A stretch of 64,000 nucleotides of DNA from Allacma fusca (Eukaryota; Arthropoda; Collembola; Symphypleona; Sminthuridae): assembly GCA_947179485.1 (NCBI GenBank), contig OX359250.1:10787575-10851574 (forward strand), written 5' to 3'. Positions 25,600 through 39,092 of this stretch are shown here, one piece after another. Under the pieces are notes generated by a model. It made no database searches. It saw nothing but the letters and a program-made list of their open reading frames with translations, and was not told where the DNA came from. The position numbers were made by a program, and so were the translations under genes. Position 1 is the first letter of the stretch, and every line of letters begins with the position of its first letter.

Positions 25600-28500
25600 G
25601 CGGGTTTTTAAATATATTTATTTATTAATAATAATAATTATTAAATATCTGGAATATCTACTATACTTACGGCAGAGATTTCAGTATCCACTTTTAACAC
25701 ACCATGAATATGATTACCGATTATGCGTCTGAAAACAAAAACAATGTTAAAGATAACTTTAAATGAATTGTTGAGAGTCCGATAAACTAACGATTAAATT
25801 AATAGTATTTATTACATTTTGAGAACATGAAGAATTAATAAATTTATTACAAATTATTTTTGTTTATTTTTGAAAATCCGAGAATGAACTGTTACACTTT
25901 ATTACTGATTTTATTGTGAAAAATCAAGGATAATTAAAATTAATAAGTATTTTTAATAGCTAAAAATGTTAGTGTTAATTTTAAAGAAAGAAGAATTTGT
26001 GATTCTAAAAATTACAACTAATTTTAATTAACTCTAATAATTGAAGATATAATGTTTACGACTGGTGATTAAGTAATAATAATAATTGTTAATCGCAGTC
26101 ATCGTCATCAGTCGTGGTTTATGCACATCTCTGACCTACGGTATAAATAATTATATTCTATCAATCCGACATACCTCAAACGGCGGTAATATCTCTGTGG
26201 TCTGATTGTGAGTTGTTTCAGAAAGTACGTTTCTCGTACATGTCATTTTATTCTTGGACTGTGTCAGTCTCAATAAGATAATCATCATCTTTTGGCAACA
26301 ATTATTAATATTGTTTTTGCAATATATTTACATTAGTTACATAGCCAGTATAGGTAACCTGTGCATAGTTTTTTGCAATATTGTTAATGTTTAAATGCCT
26401 ATTTTCAAAGATTAGTATTAATATATTAGTGTTCAAGTGAAGTACTTACTTTACAGCAGCCTCCCAGGGACTGCTGGAACTTATGATGCAGTTTCCGTAA
26501 ATGGAATTTACTTATGAATGCCTTTGAATGAATATGTGAAACAGTTTTATGTAAAATGCGATCACACCTCTTCTGAACATGTAAACTAAAAATAAAGAAA
26601 AAAAGTATTTTCAATTAATTTAATTAAGCAAAAATTAATGTTCCTGCCGGTAAATTTTTGAAATAATTAATAAACCTGCGGCATTTGGCTCCTGCGCTGC
26701 GGATGCAATTTTGACTGGATTCGTAATATTAGATTTGAACAAATCTCCATGCTACTGTCGTTTAGAAATATTTTTGCAATGGCCAGATTTGTCATGAAAA
26801 CTTGGGAATTTTCCTTACTATGACTTCTGAAAGTGTGATTTTGATGTTCCTCCACAGTTTCATGACGTTCTTCCATAAAACTCATGCCCACATTTCTCAG
26901 TGTAGGGACATCAGATAAAAATAAAATTGTTGAATTTCAAATCTGTAAAAAATCAGACTTTGTTTCAGGTCTGTGACCCTAAAATTTATCAGAATATCGG
27001 GGAAAAATTTGATTCATCTAACAATAGGTTGCGTGAAGACTGCATCACTGATGCTATTTCACTATTGCTCTGTTGGATTTCTCCTTTGCATATGATATTT
27101 TCCTTTTCGCCGGATTAGACTAATAATTCTCATATTATTAGTCTGTGAAATAAAAGCATGGAAATCAAACGGAATATCTGGGGGGTTCAAACATTTTGTG
27201 AACCTGAATATGAATCTGAACAATAATTTGCCCCTGTCTTTTCTTTGTATGCACTGACTTAATCATGTCATTACATTACAAGATTTTAAAGTTTGAAGCT
27301 CAGGTTTTGAGTTCTAGTCCATTCTTATGAACCTTAAATGTTGGTGTGGACGACCAGTTGCTCTTCTCTTCCGGACATCATTAATGAAAATATGGCCAAA
27401 GTTACACATCCCCTTGATCCCATACAGGGATGGATTTACGGATGGCTCAACCTAGTCCGGACAGTATAAAAAATTTAGGTCCAGGGTAAAAAAAAATTAC
27501 CGTTTGCAATCGGAAAGGTCAACAAATCCATTTTCAGGCTTAGAGTCACGTAAACAAATATTTTATTAATGCACCCCTGACCCATACTATTTTTTAAGGG
27601 AGCACGAGTACTGCGTTACCCTAAGTCGTCTGCCAGACTTACATTGCGTCTACAATTTCGTCAGCCCAGTCTGAAAATTAGAATTTCTTATGGAATTTTT
27701 AAAAAATTCAATTGAACTGAAAATTATGAGGTCCAATACAGGAATTTTAATATAAATATTTGGGGGATTTGAATCTTGAGATTTAGCTCCTCTGGTAGTC
27801 AAAAAACCTTGCGAACTGGCACGAACTGTAGTACGAGTGAGAGTGTTTGATTATTATTTATGAGGGAAATTTTGGTTATTTCGGCTTGGCATACTTATTA
27901 CAAGTTGCTACATAAATTACCTATACCTTGTACTATTTAGTCCCATCCTTGTACGATTTCTGTCAATTTTTATCTGTTCACGGGATGCCATTAAAGTTCC
28001 CAAATTTTGTAGATTTGATAGGTTTGTTTATTTATCCTTGCAGCTTGCAGTCCGTCCACTACTTCGATTACAACGTCCCTAATCCACTTCTCATATATCT
28101 CCTAAATCCTACCATTTTTCGACAAGAAATTATTTAAGATTCGTCAAAAAATACGAAAAATGACGTATAAAGTAATTTCTTTGGTTTCAGCTTACAATTA
28201 GAATATACATTCCGTGAACGAACTATCGGACATGCGGAGCTGACAAATGTTGAGTATCGGGAGGCCCGCATGTTTGCATGTGTCCTATGAGCGGTAGACA
28301 AAAAGACTGATTGTGAGTGAATGTGAGCAGAGGCTACGACTACGATCCACAACTTTAAGTATAATGCAACAGTTTAGAAAGATCTTCGGACATGGTGTAA
28401 TTTTTAGAATAATAATTTAATAAAAAATATTGACATAGAAACTTAATTCATATCCAGTACTTCCACGGAGGGCTATTGAATTAGCCAAAATTAACCGAAC

Positions 28501-28875
28501 CGTTAAACTGGATGACACTCGGAAGGTAATTTAGAGGTAAGTATTTAATTTGTACATTAATTTAGACACTTAAAATAGTTTAAATAGAAAGTAAGTACAT
28601 ATATTATTTATAATTATTTTTCCCGTATTATAATACTTGCATCTGCTGATTGCTCAATCGAGTTTGGAAATTAATTAAAATTCTATTTTTATTTCTAAAC
28701 TTAACAATCGTAGGTGTAACAACGGACCTTTTGAATTTCCATCAAAGGAATAAAAATCGAATTTCGAAGGCGAACAATGTAAACAGCGTCCTAGCAAAAT
28801 TGAAGGAAACAAACCAGTCCGGGAATCAGCTCCTACTTTTCCGGAAAGGGAACAATTAAGAGTATTTTGGGAAAG
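25600..28875. other. Intergenic region between vari and MALSU1
   Basis: No supported coding gene. On the minus strand three splice-bounded open segments can be drawn (ending at 26,676; 26,585-26,450; 25,728-25,671) with good AG and GTAAGT signals, but their reading phases do not join. They could be exons of a non-coding RNA or of a decayed gene. The rest is AT-rich spacer. Confidence 0.45.
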
Positions 28876-29753
28876 ATGAATACCAAGTTCTTGTACTTAT
28901 CGAAATGTGCCTCGAGCTTCATCCTAAGAGGTTTACTACCGTCAGCTCCAAAAGTAGGAAGTACTATCAAAATGTCACCCCCTTGGAACACTACTTGGTG
29001 TAGGTGTTTTAATTCTTCTAAAATGTTGGAAGAGAAGAACAAACCAAAGGACAGCATGGGCCTCAAATCTAGGACTGAAGAAAGTGTGATAGATGAGACA
29101 GCTAATATTCCCCAGTCCATAGCCGAAAGGTACAGTCCTTTTGAAGATCGTCGCCGAGTAATTCGAGATGTCATTGAAGAGCAGTGGGATCCTCAGACGG
29201 AAGTTGATGAGAGACCAGAGACAATACTGTATGAAAGTTAGTGGACTATTGGAATATTGTGTGTAGTACTATTGGGTGATAGGTTGAAATGAATCGTACA
29301 GGTAGTGGTTTTGTGGAGATTACAATGATTTTTTTGTTTACAGGAGGAAAAACTGGAGTATTTGATTTACAGGAGCTAGTCGACCTGTTGGAAGAAGAGA
29401 GGGCCTATGACATCTGTGTTATTAAAATACCTAAACAGTATGAATATGCGGATTATATGACGATAGTGTCCGTGAGGTCTTCAAAACACATGTTTGCACT
29501 TGCCACGTTTGTGAGGAAAAGATTTAAGTCGAAGAAGTTAAAGGATACGGATATTCTTCCTCGAATCGAAGGAAATAAAGATAGTAAAGATTGGATTGCT
29601 ATAGATTTAGGAAATATTATACTTCATATATTTAACCCTGATTTTAGAGAAGCTGTGGATTTAGAAACTCTTTGGACTGTTGGACCACAGTATGATGATT
29701 TATGTAATCGAAAGGATTCGGACATTGTTGAACTTCTCAATATGTTTCAGTAG
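28876..29753 (+). CDS. MALSU1: Mitochondrial assembly of ribosomal large subunit protein 1 (RsfS/Iojap family)
   Basis: Ribosome-silencing-factor family protein of the mitochondrion; it binds the large mitoribosomal subunit (uL14 side) and blocks premature subunit joining. Two exons, 28876-29236 and 29344-29753, phase 1, giving 256 residues. The first exon carries a basic N-terminal presequence and a charged linker. The second is the RsfS domain: ELVDLLEEERAYDICVIKIP, then YADYMTIVSVRSSKHMFALA, DWIAIDLGNIILHIFNPDFR and LETLWTVGPQYDD. The DWxxxDxGNxxxHIF pattern is the family hallmark. It is convergent with DNAJC7. Confidence 0.92.
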
Positions 29754-32116
29754 TAATAAATATTTAATGTTCCCGTCAGGCCACAATTAGTAATAAAAAT
29801 GGTGACTTTATTAATTTTTTTCTTACTCCTCGTACGCTTACAAAATTTTTGCCAGTAATTTAACCTCTCCTTTCGGCATGTCATAATCTTACACGTGTTT
29901 CAATTACTTTAATAATATTATTACCGACGACATAGTACAAAGTAAAATACGCTAATGTTACGAAATATACATGCAGCGATAAGTTAGGGCGAACTTTCAC
30001 CACTGTCGTAAACAAAAACTCACTCAAAGTATAATAATTACACACGACTTAATTAGTGTATGCAGCAGCCGGAACAGGTTCACAGGGAAATACTACTTAT
30101 TGTTAATTTCAGTATGGAAGAGGAACATGGTGAATTGGTGAGTTTCACCATTTCAACTCGATTCATGAAACGACGAATTCCACTTATCACGCTGGAAAAT
30201 CTAGGCTACAATATATTTGCAACAATTGGCGCACATGACGTTTTCAATAATTATTTCGACTTTGGAAACTTAAATTGAATGTTATGGTTTATGGTACTAC
30301 AAATATAGTAGAAAGTATGACATTCTGATTTATCAACCATGGTTAAATTAATCTACTGAATTAGACTTATACGACACATTGTCCTTTCAAAATTATTTAC
30401 TTAAATTAAAACAACAATAATCAAATTACACATCATTATATTTTGTATGCACAATTCTTCAAGGCATTCCCCTTAATAATTTCCCTCTAGAAATCTTAGG
30501 CGTAATAAATTATTAGGAATTAACTATTTTGAACTAACAATAAAAAGGTAGATCAAATTCGTTTTATTTTAAAAATAAGAATAATTCTGGAAGAAGAATC
30601 GAATGTCACGCTGAAACAACACCTTTATGGGTACAAAAACATGAACTACGCTTATGCCGCAAGTACGGTCATTAAAGACCAAGAAAACACATTTCTTCCG
30701 CCCATTGACTGTGGAATTATTCCTTTCCCTGTAGAAGGAAAAGTAAAGCTAACATGTCCGGAAAAATTAAAACTATCGCTACAAATACGTAACCATCGGA
30801 TATATCATGCTCTAAACAATGACAATAATTTATGATACGTTAAATCATGGCTTAATTCGGAACATTATAAGTAGAGTATAAAAACGTTAATATCCTCTCA
30901 ACTACATTATTTTGCCATAAAGTGACAAGTAAGTACATAGTAGCTGAGGTGTCAGACATGTGTTACTGACAATGAGCACTTGCTCCTGTATTTGTTTCCG
31001 ACAAATTGAGTAGTTATATTTGGTCAATTCACTCTCAATTTCGTCATGTTGCCGCAGAATAAGTTGGCGTGTATACGATTTGGCTTGCATAGGAGCGGAA
31101 TAACAATAAGTAAACAAATAGGTGGATACAACCCCTGAGGGAGGAACACGAACATTTTCACTGACTTGTAAGCGATTAAATACTATTAATTTATGCACAG
31201 AAAATTCATCGTCTTAGAAGAACTAGTAAACCAAGTTTTAATTCATTGGCTGCTTAAATTAAACAACCACAGATGCGCTGTCACTACCACACAAGAACAG
31301 GACCTATCCGTAGCACCATTTTGTAATGCTTCGTAATAATGTAAATTCCTAGGTAAGTAAAAGTTCGTAAAATATTAGGAATCCACATTTGAATAGAACA
31401 GGTATACTATTAAAACGTACTCACTTTATATATTATGTTTCACTTAAAGATACAACGATAAAGTACGTGCACTTGTAGGATGTTGAGTACAAAAAAGTCA
31501 ACAATAGTGGATCACTGCCAAGTTTTTTCGGTATGAGAAATAAACACAGTCAAACATCGGGTATAATTTTAAGCGATTTTCACTACATATTTGCGCAAGG
31601 AATATGACACCGGCGATTATGCTCGTTAAAATCGTTTTTCGAGTAATATAATTACTTTAACTAGGGCCATCATGTTGTTGAAGGGAGAATAGATTCATAG
31701 GTCATACTCCGTGTCAGTAAAAATAATTATTTTTAAAGTAGATACTACTTGACGCTGCGCTGTTACGGTAATTAAATCAATTCTAACCAACTCTAATATA
31801 TTATGCGTGTGAACATACCCTGGACGGTTCTATTTAACAAATAAATCAGCAAACAGAAAGCAAAAGTCGTGACAACTTCAGATCGCTAACATGATACATG
31901 CAGGTATAACCTTGTTTGTAAAATATATTACCAAAAATAAACATGAAGATTATTATTGTTGACAATATGAAGTGCCGACGCACTTGCAAATAGACAGACG
32001 ACGGATTGTAAAAAATTACATATGTTAACCACACGACAAGGGTTTGGAAGCAAAGCTAAAATTTTATGAAATATATATGCAAAAGCAAACATGTACACCT
32101 TATGTCGCCTAAAACT
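29754..32116. other. Intergenic region between MALSU1 and DNAJC7
   Basis: AT-rich and without a recognised gene. An open stretch on the plus strand at about 30,548-30,835 (95 codons, beginning after an AG) and one on the minus strand at 30,902-31,198 have no family match I recognise and no clear partner exons. The 3' untranslated regions of both flanking convergent genes lie here. Confidence 0.45.
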
Positions 32117-35100
32117 TTAGCGACGGAAACCACTATATCCAGGTCCAGCTCTGAACTGGTGGAACCCACCAGGGCGACCACCCATGCCACCCATGCCCCC
32201 CATTCCAGCTGGCTGGAAAAACATGTGACCGAACATGGATGTAGCGTCAAAAGTTTCATAGTTTGGTGAACCCGATTCATTTACATCTAGACCTAAATCA
32301 TACCGCCGCCTCTTCTTGTCGTCCAGAAGAATTTCGTAGGCTTCTAATACTTCCTTGAACTTCCGCTCTTGATCTTTTCGCTCCGTTTCTGAAGCACTCG
32401 CATGTCGATCTGAGCAAAATAATTTATTGCACATTAGCTTAATCCAATCTTATACACTGACGTAAGTGATATTTGTTATCGTATCAAAGAGACTGAACAG
32501 AAGGACTAACCTGGATGATGAACAAGAGCTCTTTTCTTGTAAGCCTTCTTTATTTCATCCGGCGATGCTTTCTTATCAATACCAAGTATCTTGTAATAGT
32601 CCTTCCGCTTGGCTTTCTTCGCTGCCAATTTAGCGGCATCTAGTTGTCTTCGTATATCCTTACTGGTAGGATCAAGTTTTTCTACTAACTACGATTTATT
32701 TTTAAAAAAACAATCTACTGTAATGGAACATTATTTCAAACCAAAATACATCATTCTATCATGTCTGTTTTGGTTGAAGTAAATGAATTGAAAAACTTAC
32801 TTCGTAATCTTTAATCGCTTCGTCAAATTTTTCCGTATTCATGAGTATAGTTGCTCTATGTAAAAGTGCTTTCACGTAGTTGGGATTGAGAGTAATGGCT
32901 TTGTTAACATACAATAAAGAGTTGTCTAAACTGTTCTTCCCGCTTACAAGGGCTAGATTAAAATTAATCTTTGACTCCAGAGTTGGCTGTAGAATGGAGA
33001 AAAACCAATGAGCCTTCATTTTGTAATGCGGTAAGTACAAGATATATTCGCAGCCAAATAATATGTAGCAACACTTACGTTATTTTGTTCTTCTGATTCT
33101 ATTAGTTCTAAACACTGCTTATAAGCGGAATCTGCTTCAGTCCAAATTTGTTGCTTGAATTTGGTCGCACCAAGTTCTCGCAGTTCTTTAATTTGTTTGA
33201 TTTTCTGCAAAATAACCTTGAAGTTAGCTACATAATACAATATAACAGTAATAATTACATGTTTCATATTAAAATAATTATTACTCTGTAATTAATAGCA
33301 GCAGATTTGTTATCTGGAGCTAACTGAAGGGCTTGCTTGTAGTACTGAAGTGCTTTGTCTAGATTGTCTCCTTGGTAAAAGCAGAATGCACGAAGAGTAA
33401 TAGCTTCCATTATCATGCCATCTGACTGTAGAATTTCTCTAAACAGGTGACATTCATTAAAAAATACATAAAGATTCTACAAAAGAATAAATGCTAATGT
33501 TATAATTATTTGTATGATACATACGTGCACTGCTCTTGAGCTTCTACAAATCGTCCCAGTTTGATAAGACATTCAGCTTTCTTGATTTTTAGCATAACAT
33601 CACCTACTGCGATGTCCTTAGCTCTTTCAGTTAAAAATAGTACCTAAAATTGAAGCAACCAATATTAACTATAACCTTCTAATAATTGCTCTGCCGACAA
33701 AATACAAAACAAATGATAAAGCTTACCCTACGGAAGTCTTTTTTTTCTTCCGAAGCCATTATGTTGGCTTTAAGTTGAATAAGCGAGTCTAACTTTCTCT
33801 TTTCCTCCGTTAAATCAATATTCAATTCCGGTTTAGTCGCAACCGCCGTGAAGGCTGATTCACAAGATATAGTATCTCCAAGAGCAAGTGTTGAGCGTAC
33901 CAATCGGAGATACCCCTACAAGATAAAATTAAATTGTTTACAAGGGTATCAAATGAAATCCAAACATGCAACCGCCGTAAAAATTATAATAACTAGTAGA
34001 CTATCATCTCAACTGAAACTCACATTTTTCAAATTTGGATCTAAACTTATAGCAGTTCTAGCATCCTGAGCAGCATCTTTGAACTTGTTTAGCATAATCA
34101 GACAAGCTGACCGGTTTCCGAAATAAGCAGCTTCCGTTGGCATAATCTCTATCGCTGCGGTGTACATTTTAAGTGCTTGATGGTATTCGCCTTTAACAAA
34201 ATAGTCATTCCCGAGACGTTTGCGTTCGGCGGCCACCCTACAGGTTCACATAATACAAATGCACTTACTTCCGTAGTGATTACAAATTGAATATTAAATA
34301 ATTATATTATATTTGTAATGGCATGAGCATACACAATTATAGCATTTCATACAGTACATTAATTAGTATCAGACACAATTCTGCAATAAACTTGCTGGAA
34401 GCTTTTGAATATTACTGTTTAAGCATGAATCTGATCTAATAGAGCTGGGTTTAATCAGATTTTAACTTAAATAACAAACACGTTGAAATACAATGAAATA
34501 CAAAATATAATAAAATATAAATTACAAATACTTTTTGAAAGTAAAAAAATACTAGTCTCCAGCAAACCGGGTGAACTGCTATAATCGATTCGATGCTGCA
34601 GACAGCCCGACATATACTGCTGAATTTATTCGGGAGAAACCCAACCTGCTCCCATGCCTCTAATATATAATAGCAATAGCTATATCTCCGTATTTTCGGT
34701 AAATCTGAAAGGGAACTTACAATACTGGTGAAACCTCTTCAGCATGACCATTTATGGAAAGTTCTGTCTCTGGTAGACCCACAATGCTATCATCTTGCAA
34801 AGCATTTTCCTGTTCTGGGTATATATCAGCTACGTAGACAACTTCGTTTCCATCTTCAGAATAATGGGCCCCCCTCAATGGATCCTCCTGATCTTGCTCG
34901 GAGTGGGCGTCCGCCATCTCCACATCATTTTCGAACATGGATTTACAGTCTTCTTCCATATCACTACTTCCAATCTGTATAACTGATGAAGATCGAGAAG
35001 AAGACGATTGAGTACTTTCAGAATCCGAGATATAATCGTCGTGATGTGAATGACTACTTGGTTCACCTTCAGAGTCGGAGTCAATATTTACTTCAATAAC

Positions 35101-35599
35101 ATTGTTTTTCCCCGAGGTGTTATCGTAGATTATTTCAGGCTCACTGTCACTACTGCACGGGTCAACCTCATAGACATCAGGCTTCGCCTTTGACTGGTAT
35201 TTGACCTGCCCGCTGTCCACTCGGATGTTGTCCCGCGCTGACTCACCTACCCCCACAGGCTCACTTGACCTGCCTGGGTTAGGCTTCACGTCCTGGTGAT
35301 CAATTTTGAACGGCTTCTGTTTCCCTTGCCGAAGCTTAGAAGCTGTATGTGCCAAACAAGGAAAAAAAATATTTTACACCAGAACATTCCAGAGTAGAGC
35401 GTCAAGTAGTAATAATTGTAAATTGACTTGTTCAACTACGCTTCCCAAAGCCCCTCTACACTCACACAAGTTTTAGTCCCACAGCATCCCCATTCATACC
35501 AAACTACAAAAAATGCACAAAACCTAACAACAATTTAAATTATCACACCATTCTTCAGTTATAGAGCTTACAGTGTTGTGATTGTTTCCGCAAAGGCAT
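32117..35599 (-). CDS. DNAJC7: DnaJ homologue subfamily C member 7 (TPR2 co-chaperone) with acidic N-terminal extension
   Basis: Co-chaperone that links Hsp90 and Hsp70 through TPR repeats and a J domain. Ten exons on the minus strand join in phase: 35599-35572, 35342-34721, 34237-34024, 33915-33727, 33643-33525, 33438-33285, 33204-33079, 32986-32801, 32688-32511, 32409-32117; 702 residues against about 494 in human. TPR units start at [20 protein letters not shown] and continue through [20 protein letters not shown] and [10 protein letters not shown]. The J domain runs from [19 protein letters not shown] to YDLGLD, with an intact HPD whose aspartate codon is split by the last intron. The C-terminus is Gly/Met/Phe-rich. 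Exon 2 encodes about 207 residues rich in Ser, Asp and Glu, not present in the usual DNAJC7. Start: the ATG at 35,599 in a 28-nt first exon followed by GTAAGC; no ATG lies upstream of the first TPR inside exon 3. Confidence 0.88.
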
Positions 35600-36171
35600 G
35601 GCTGTTTTGTTTAAGCGGAAATTTCCCAAACGCTCCTTTCTTTATTATACACACGTTTATTTCAAAGAATCACACGCACCTACAAAAAGTATAACATTTT
35701 TTTTTGTATTAACAAAACTAACCTTTCGAACAAACAAGTTCTCTCGGCAGTGACACACACCAAAGTTCACCCGACCTGGTTTAGTCCCTTATTACCAGCC
35801 TGCAGTCTACTTCCCAAAAGAGGTACTATTTTAACCTGGAACGCACGTTTACACCACTCAAACTCAACACAATTACCCAACACTACTAATAACTCACCAC
35901 CAAGTAAATCCGCTAATGATTTAATTCATCTTCACATTGACTCAGACTCTCCTCCAACCAACTAAGTGATAGTGAACCTGCTCACCGTTCATGTTCAATC
36001 GTCCCAGCTCTATAACCTGTGGTACCCCATTTTCTGGCCATATGTACAACACCACCGTCCTCTCCTGCCGTTCAACATAAGAACATAATGTCCGATGCTC
36101 AATGCATGCACGGAAAGCCAACCTCATTCATGTACTAGTCATGTACCTATAGTTCCCACTCATCCTATACC

Positions 36172-36209
<38 letters not shown>

Positions 36210-36419
36210 ACACACACCTACATAACATACCCCGCACATATGTACTTACGTACCCCACCTTCATCATTTGTATACATACACTACAAGCTCCACTCCACAG
36301 AACGTCATACATACTTCCCTCCCATAGATATACATATAGTCACAAATCTTCTATGTTTCCTTTCCTTCTTTATTCCTGCGCTCGCATGTACTCGCACAAG
36401 TCTCTCAGTCTCTCTCCGT
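35600..36419. other. Intergenic region upstream of DNAJC7, with a CA microsatellite
   Basis: Contains the DNAJC7 promoter side and a (CA)n tract at about 36,177-36,218 with one TA interruption. The sequence around it is rich in CAT/CAC triplets. No gene seen. Confidence 0.6.
36177..36218. repeat. (CA)n microsatellite
   Basis: About 21 CA units, interrupted once near 36,204 by a CATA step. Confidence 0.95.
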
Positions 36420-36427
36420 GTGTGCTT

Positions 36428-37622
36428 CAGGGTTCTACAGTCTTTGGTTTGATCAGTCCGAGTCCTCCATCAGTCCCACGTCTCATTCTGCCAATCAGTC
36501 CCAGTCAGTTTTGTATCCCAGATCTATCAGTCCCTATCAGTCTCAGTCCTGCTAAAAGTCCTTGCCAAAAGTCTCAGTCAGTCCACAAATGTATATTAAT
36601 GTATTTAAGACTGCCAGAGCTTGCATAACGTTGAAAACACATTGAAAACGTTCAATTTCGACAACTATGCTCCTATACACCCAGAAAGAAAATCCCCACT
36701 AATTGAAATTAGTTTATATTTTTCCAACCTATCCATTTCAGTTAAATTGGTGTAGGTTTAGTAATTTGGAAAAATAACCGTTCGGTACAAGAATTCAATA
36801 TAGAGGTCATGAAAGGGACAAGTGATGGTGGTTATTTGGAAAAATGAAATGATAAAATTACTTATAATATAATAAACCTTCAAAAAAATAATTTGGCTCT
36901 CTTTGTAGCAAATTCAAACAGATTTCCAGTAAACATTTACAATATACGACAACTAATTGTAAGTTGAATACTTGAGGAACAGAATGGTCTGCGAAGCATG
37001 ATTACATCAGAAGGATATAATTCAGTTTCACATATCGGAAAAAGTTTGAATTAATATTTCATTTTTGAATATGTAATCAAATTTTGGCCTTATTAAAAGT
37101 CAGTCATATCAGTTCATTACATACACTGATACTGCACTTATAGAGTTATAATTTTAACGTTGCCCCTCTAATTGTAATTTATCATTATTTATTATGAATA
37201 ATGCACCAGAACGTGGGAACTCAATTACTCAAGTGATTTGTACAACGTGGTGCGGGTGCGGGCCAACTAACACAGTATCTTTGTTAAACAATAACGACAG
37301 ATGGAAGCCATAGTATAGCTGGAAAGAAGAGACCAATGATAAAAATTAATTTAATGAAACGTATCGGAAATACCCTACCACTTTGATTTGTCCATGCGAT
37401 TTTTAAAGCTCAGTTCAGTACTTGCACCCTTGCACAAGCTTGAGCTCATTAGCGGTGCTCATATCAGTCCCAGTCAGTTTTGGCTATGAAATTCATCAGT
37501 CTCAGTCAGTCTCAGTCTTAAAAAATAGGACTCTGTATCAGTCCCAGTCAGTCGCAGTCTTCAGTCAGTCCTATGATCTACCCACTCAGTCTTTCCCCTG
37601 AGTCCAAGACTGTAGAACCCTG
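36428..37622. mobile_element. Non-autonomous hAT-type DNA transposon
   Basis: The element is 1,195 bp, bounded by near-perfect inverted ends: CAGGGTTCTACAGTCTTTGG on the left, and on the right (37,604-37,622) its complement lacking one T. It is flanked by an exact 8-bp duplication, GTGTGCTT, at 36,420-36,427 and 37,623-37,630. CAGGG ends plus an 8-bp duplication identify the hAT superfamily. Both subterminal zones (36,450-36,590 and 37,465-37,590) are packed with CAGTC / CAGTCCCAGTCAGT repeats in the same orientation. No transposase is encoded; the middle is AT-rich filler. Confidence 0.92.
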
Positions 37623-37630
37623 GTGTGCTT

Positions 37631-39092
37631 GGTTTGGTTTGTTGGTTTTTTAGTTTGAATGGCTTGACTGCGTGTGTGTGCATATATGTAGTGTAGTGCC
37701 GTTGCAGTTGCAGGCAGTCTCAGTCAGTCTCCTCCAGTCTATAAATCCTCTATATACCCTTCATAATAATACTTCATATACAAATAAATGTACTTTTTTA
37801 ATGTACCCATAACCCATATGTACGTACAGCAGTCATGTACTAATACATATTATTCATAATATTACGATACGAACGAACGAGGTCGTCTTTTTATATATAG
37901 AGGGATTGGATCTATCTATACCCACTATTATATGCATACGCAATGTAATGTACGTCAATGACCAAGGAAACAGTGAAACACTTGCATGCGCAAATACATA
38001 TTTTGCTTTACTACGAACACGAACGAGAGAAGGGTAGTATTATAGGGTAGTTCAAATATTTAGAGATACTCTCACTCTTTAATTTTTATGAGGTCAAAAT
38101 TAAGTTTCACTCTTTAAACTAAATTCTTGGGAATTATATCTTGCTATTGTTTTAATTTCCAAAATTGAAGGGGGAAGCTCTGAATGGAAATAACTGCTCC
38201 GAAAGGAGGACGAAATACTTGAACAGAGCTGAAAGCAAAACTGCCTACAGTGCCTACTACACGTTTTTTAAGGTTTAGGTAACAGTACTGTACTGCAAGG
38301 TGAGTCGAAAGGCTTGACTCCCGCTACTGCAACTAGCTCAAGTGGAATTAATCACTTATGAGAGTGATTTCTGATTTTTTAGGAAGCTATTCACAGGATT
38401 ATATGAGTGTTCCATTCCCTTACGGATCATTTTAATTGGACTGGATAATGGCCAAATCAGAAACAATATTCGTTCCTGAGTTGAAGTAATTGTTGGAAGC
38501 GATAACTCAACAGGGGGATATATGAATAGACTAATAGCGGAAGCTGATATAAAAGTTTATCTGGAACAATCACAAAGATCTGTTCTTGGTTCATCATTTT
38601 GAACTTGAGTAATTAAGACAGGAGACTTGCTCAAGCAGTAGTGTAATGATAATGTCATTTTGCTCTTCTGTCAACTTTTCTCTCCTTGACTTTGCACTAT
38701 ATGAGGGAAAAATTGGGTGTCCTGTTGGAGCCCTGATTAATAGTTGGGGACATAAACTTGCTAGGTCTGGCCTAGGCCCCAGTCAGGGAGAGTCCGTCCG
38801 CAGATCTGCATTTTAAATTAATCAGAAATATATACAATTTTAAAGTAATACATTAGACGTACTTTCTACCTTTTAGCATACAATTATGAGACTTGACGTT
38901 GCAGATGGAGCCTTTCGGATCACTCTGTACCTTCAATATAGTAGATTCCATCTATGTCTATAGACATGTTCAGATTGCTCTGCGCATGACACGGAGGGAG
39001 TGTGCATAACTTTCCGCGAATTCCGATACTGGTGCTTAGCTCATTTTCAATAATCATTGAAACATATAGGACGGCCAATTTAAAACTAAAAT
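37631..39092. other. Intergenic region
   Basis: No gene supported. Just outside the hAT element, 37,710-37,740 still carries CAGTC-type repeats (CAGTCTCAGTCAGTCTC), which suggests an older related insertion or a fragment of the same family. The rest is unremarkable. Confidence 0.45.

Noticed and set aside
25671..26946. Chain of minus-strand exon-like segments between vari and MALSU1
   Set aside because: Splice signals are good but the three segments do not join in any open phase, and the first contains an early stop after its acceptor; no protein family is recognised.
30548..30835. 95-codon open stretch on the plus strand
   Set aside because: No start codon near its beginning, no partner exon and no recognisable domain.
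36095..36628. 177-codon plus-strand ORF rich in His, Thr and Ser
   Set aside because: It is a read-through of the CA microsatellite and the left end of the hAT element.
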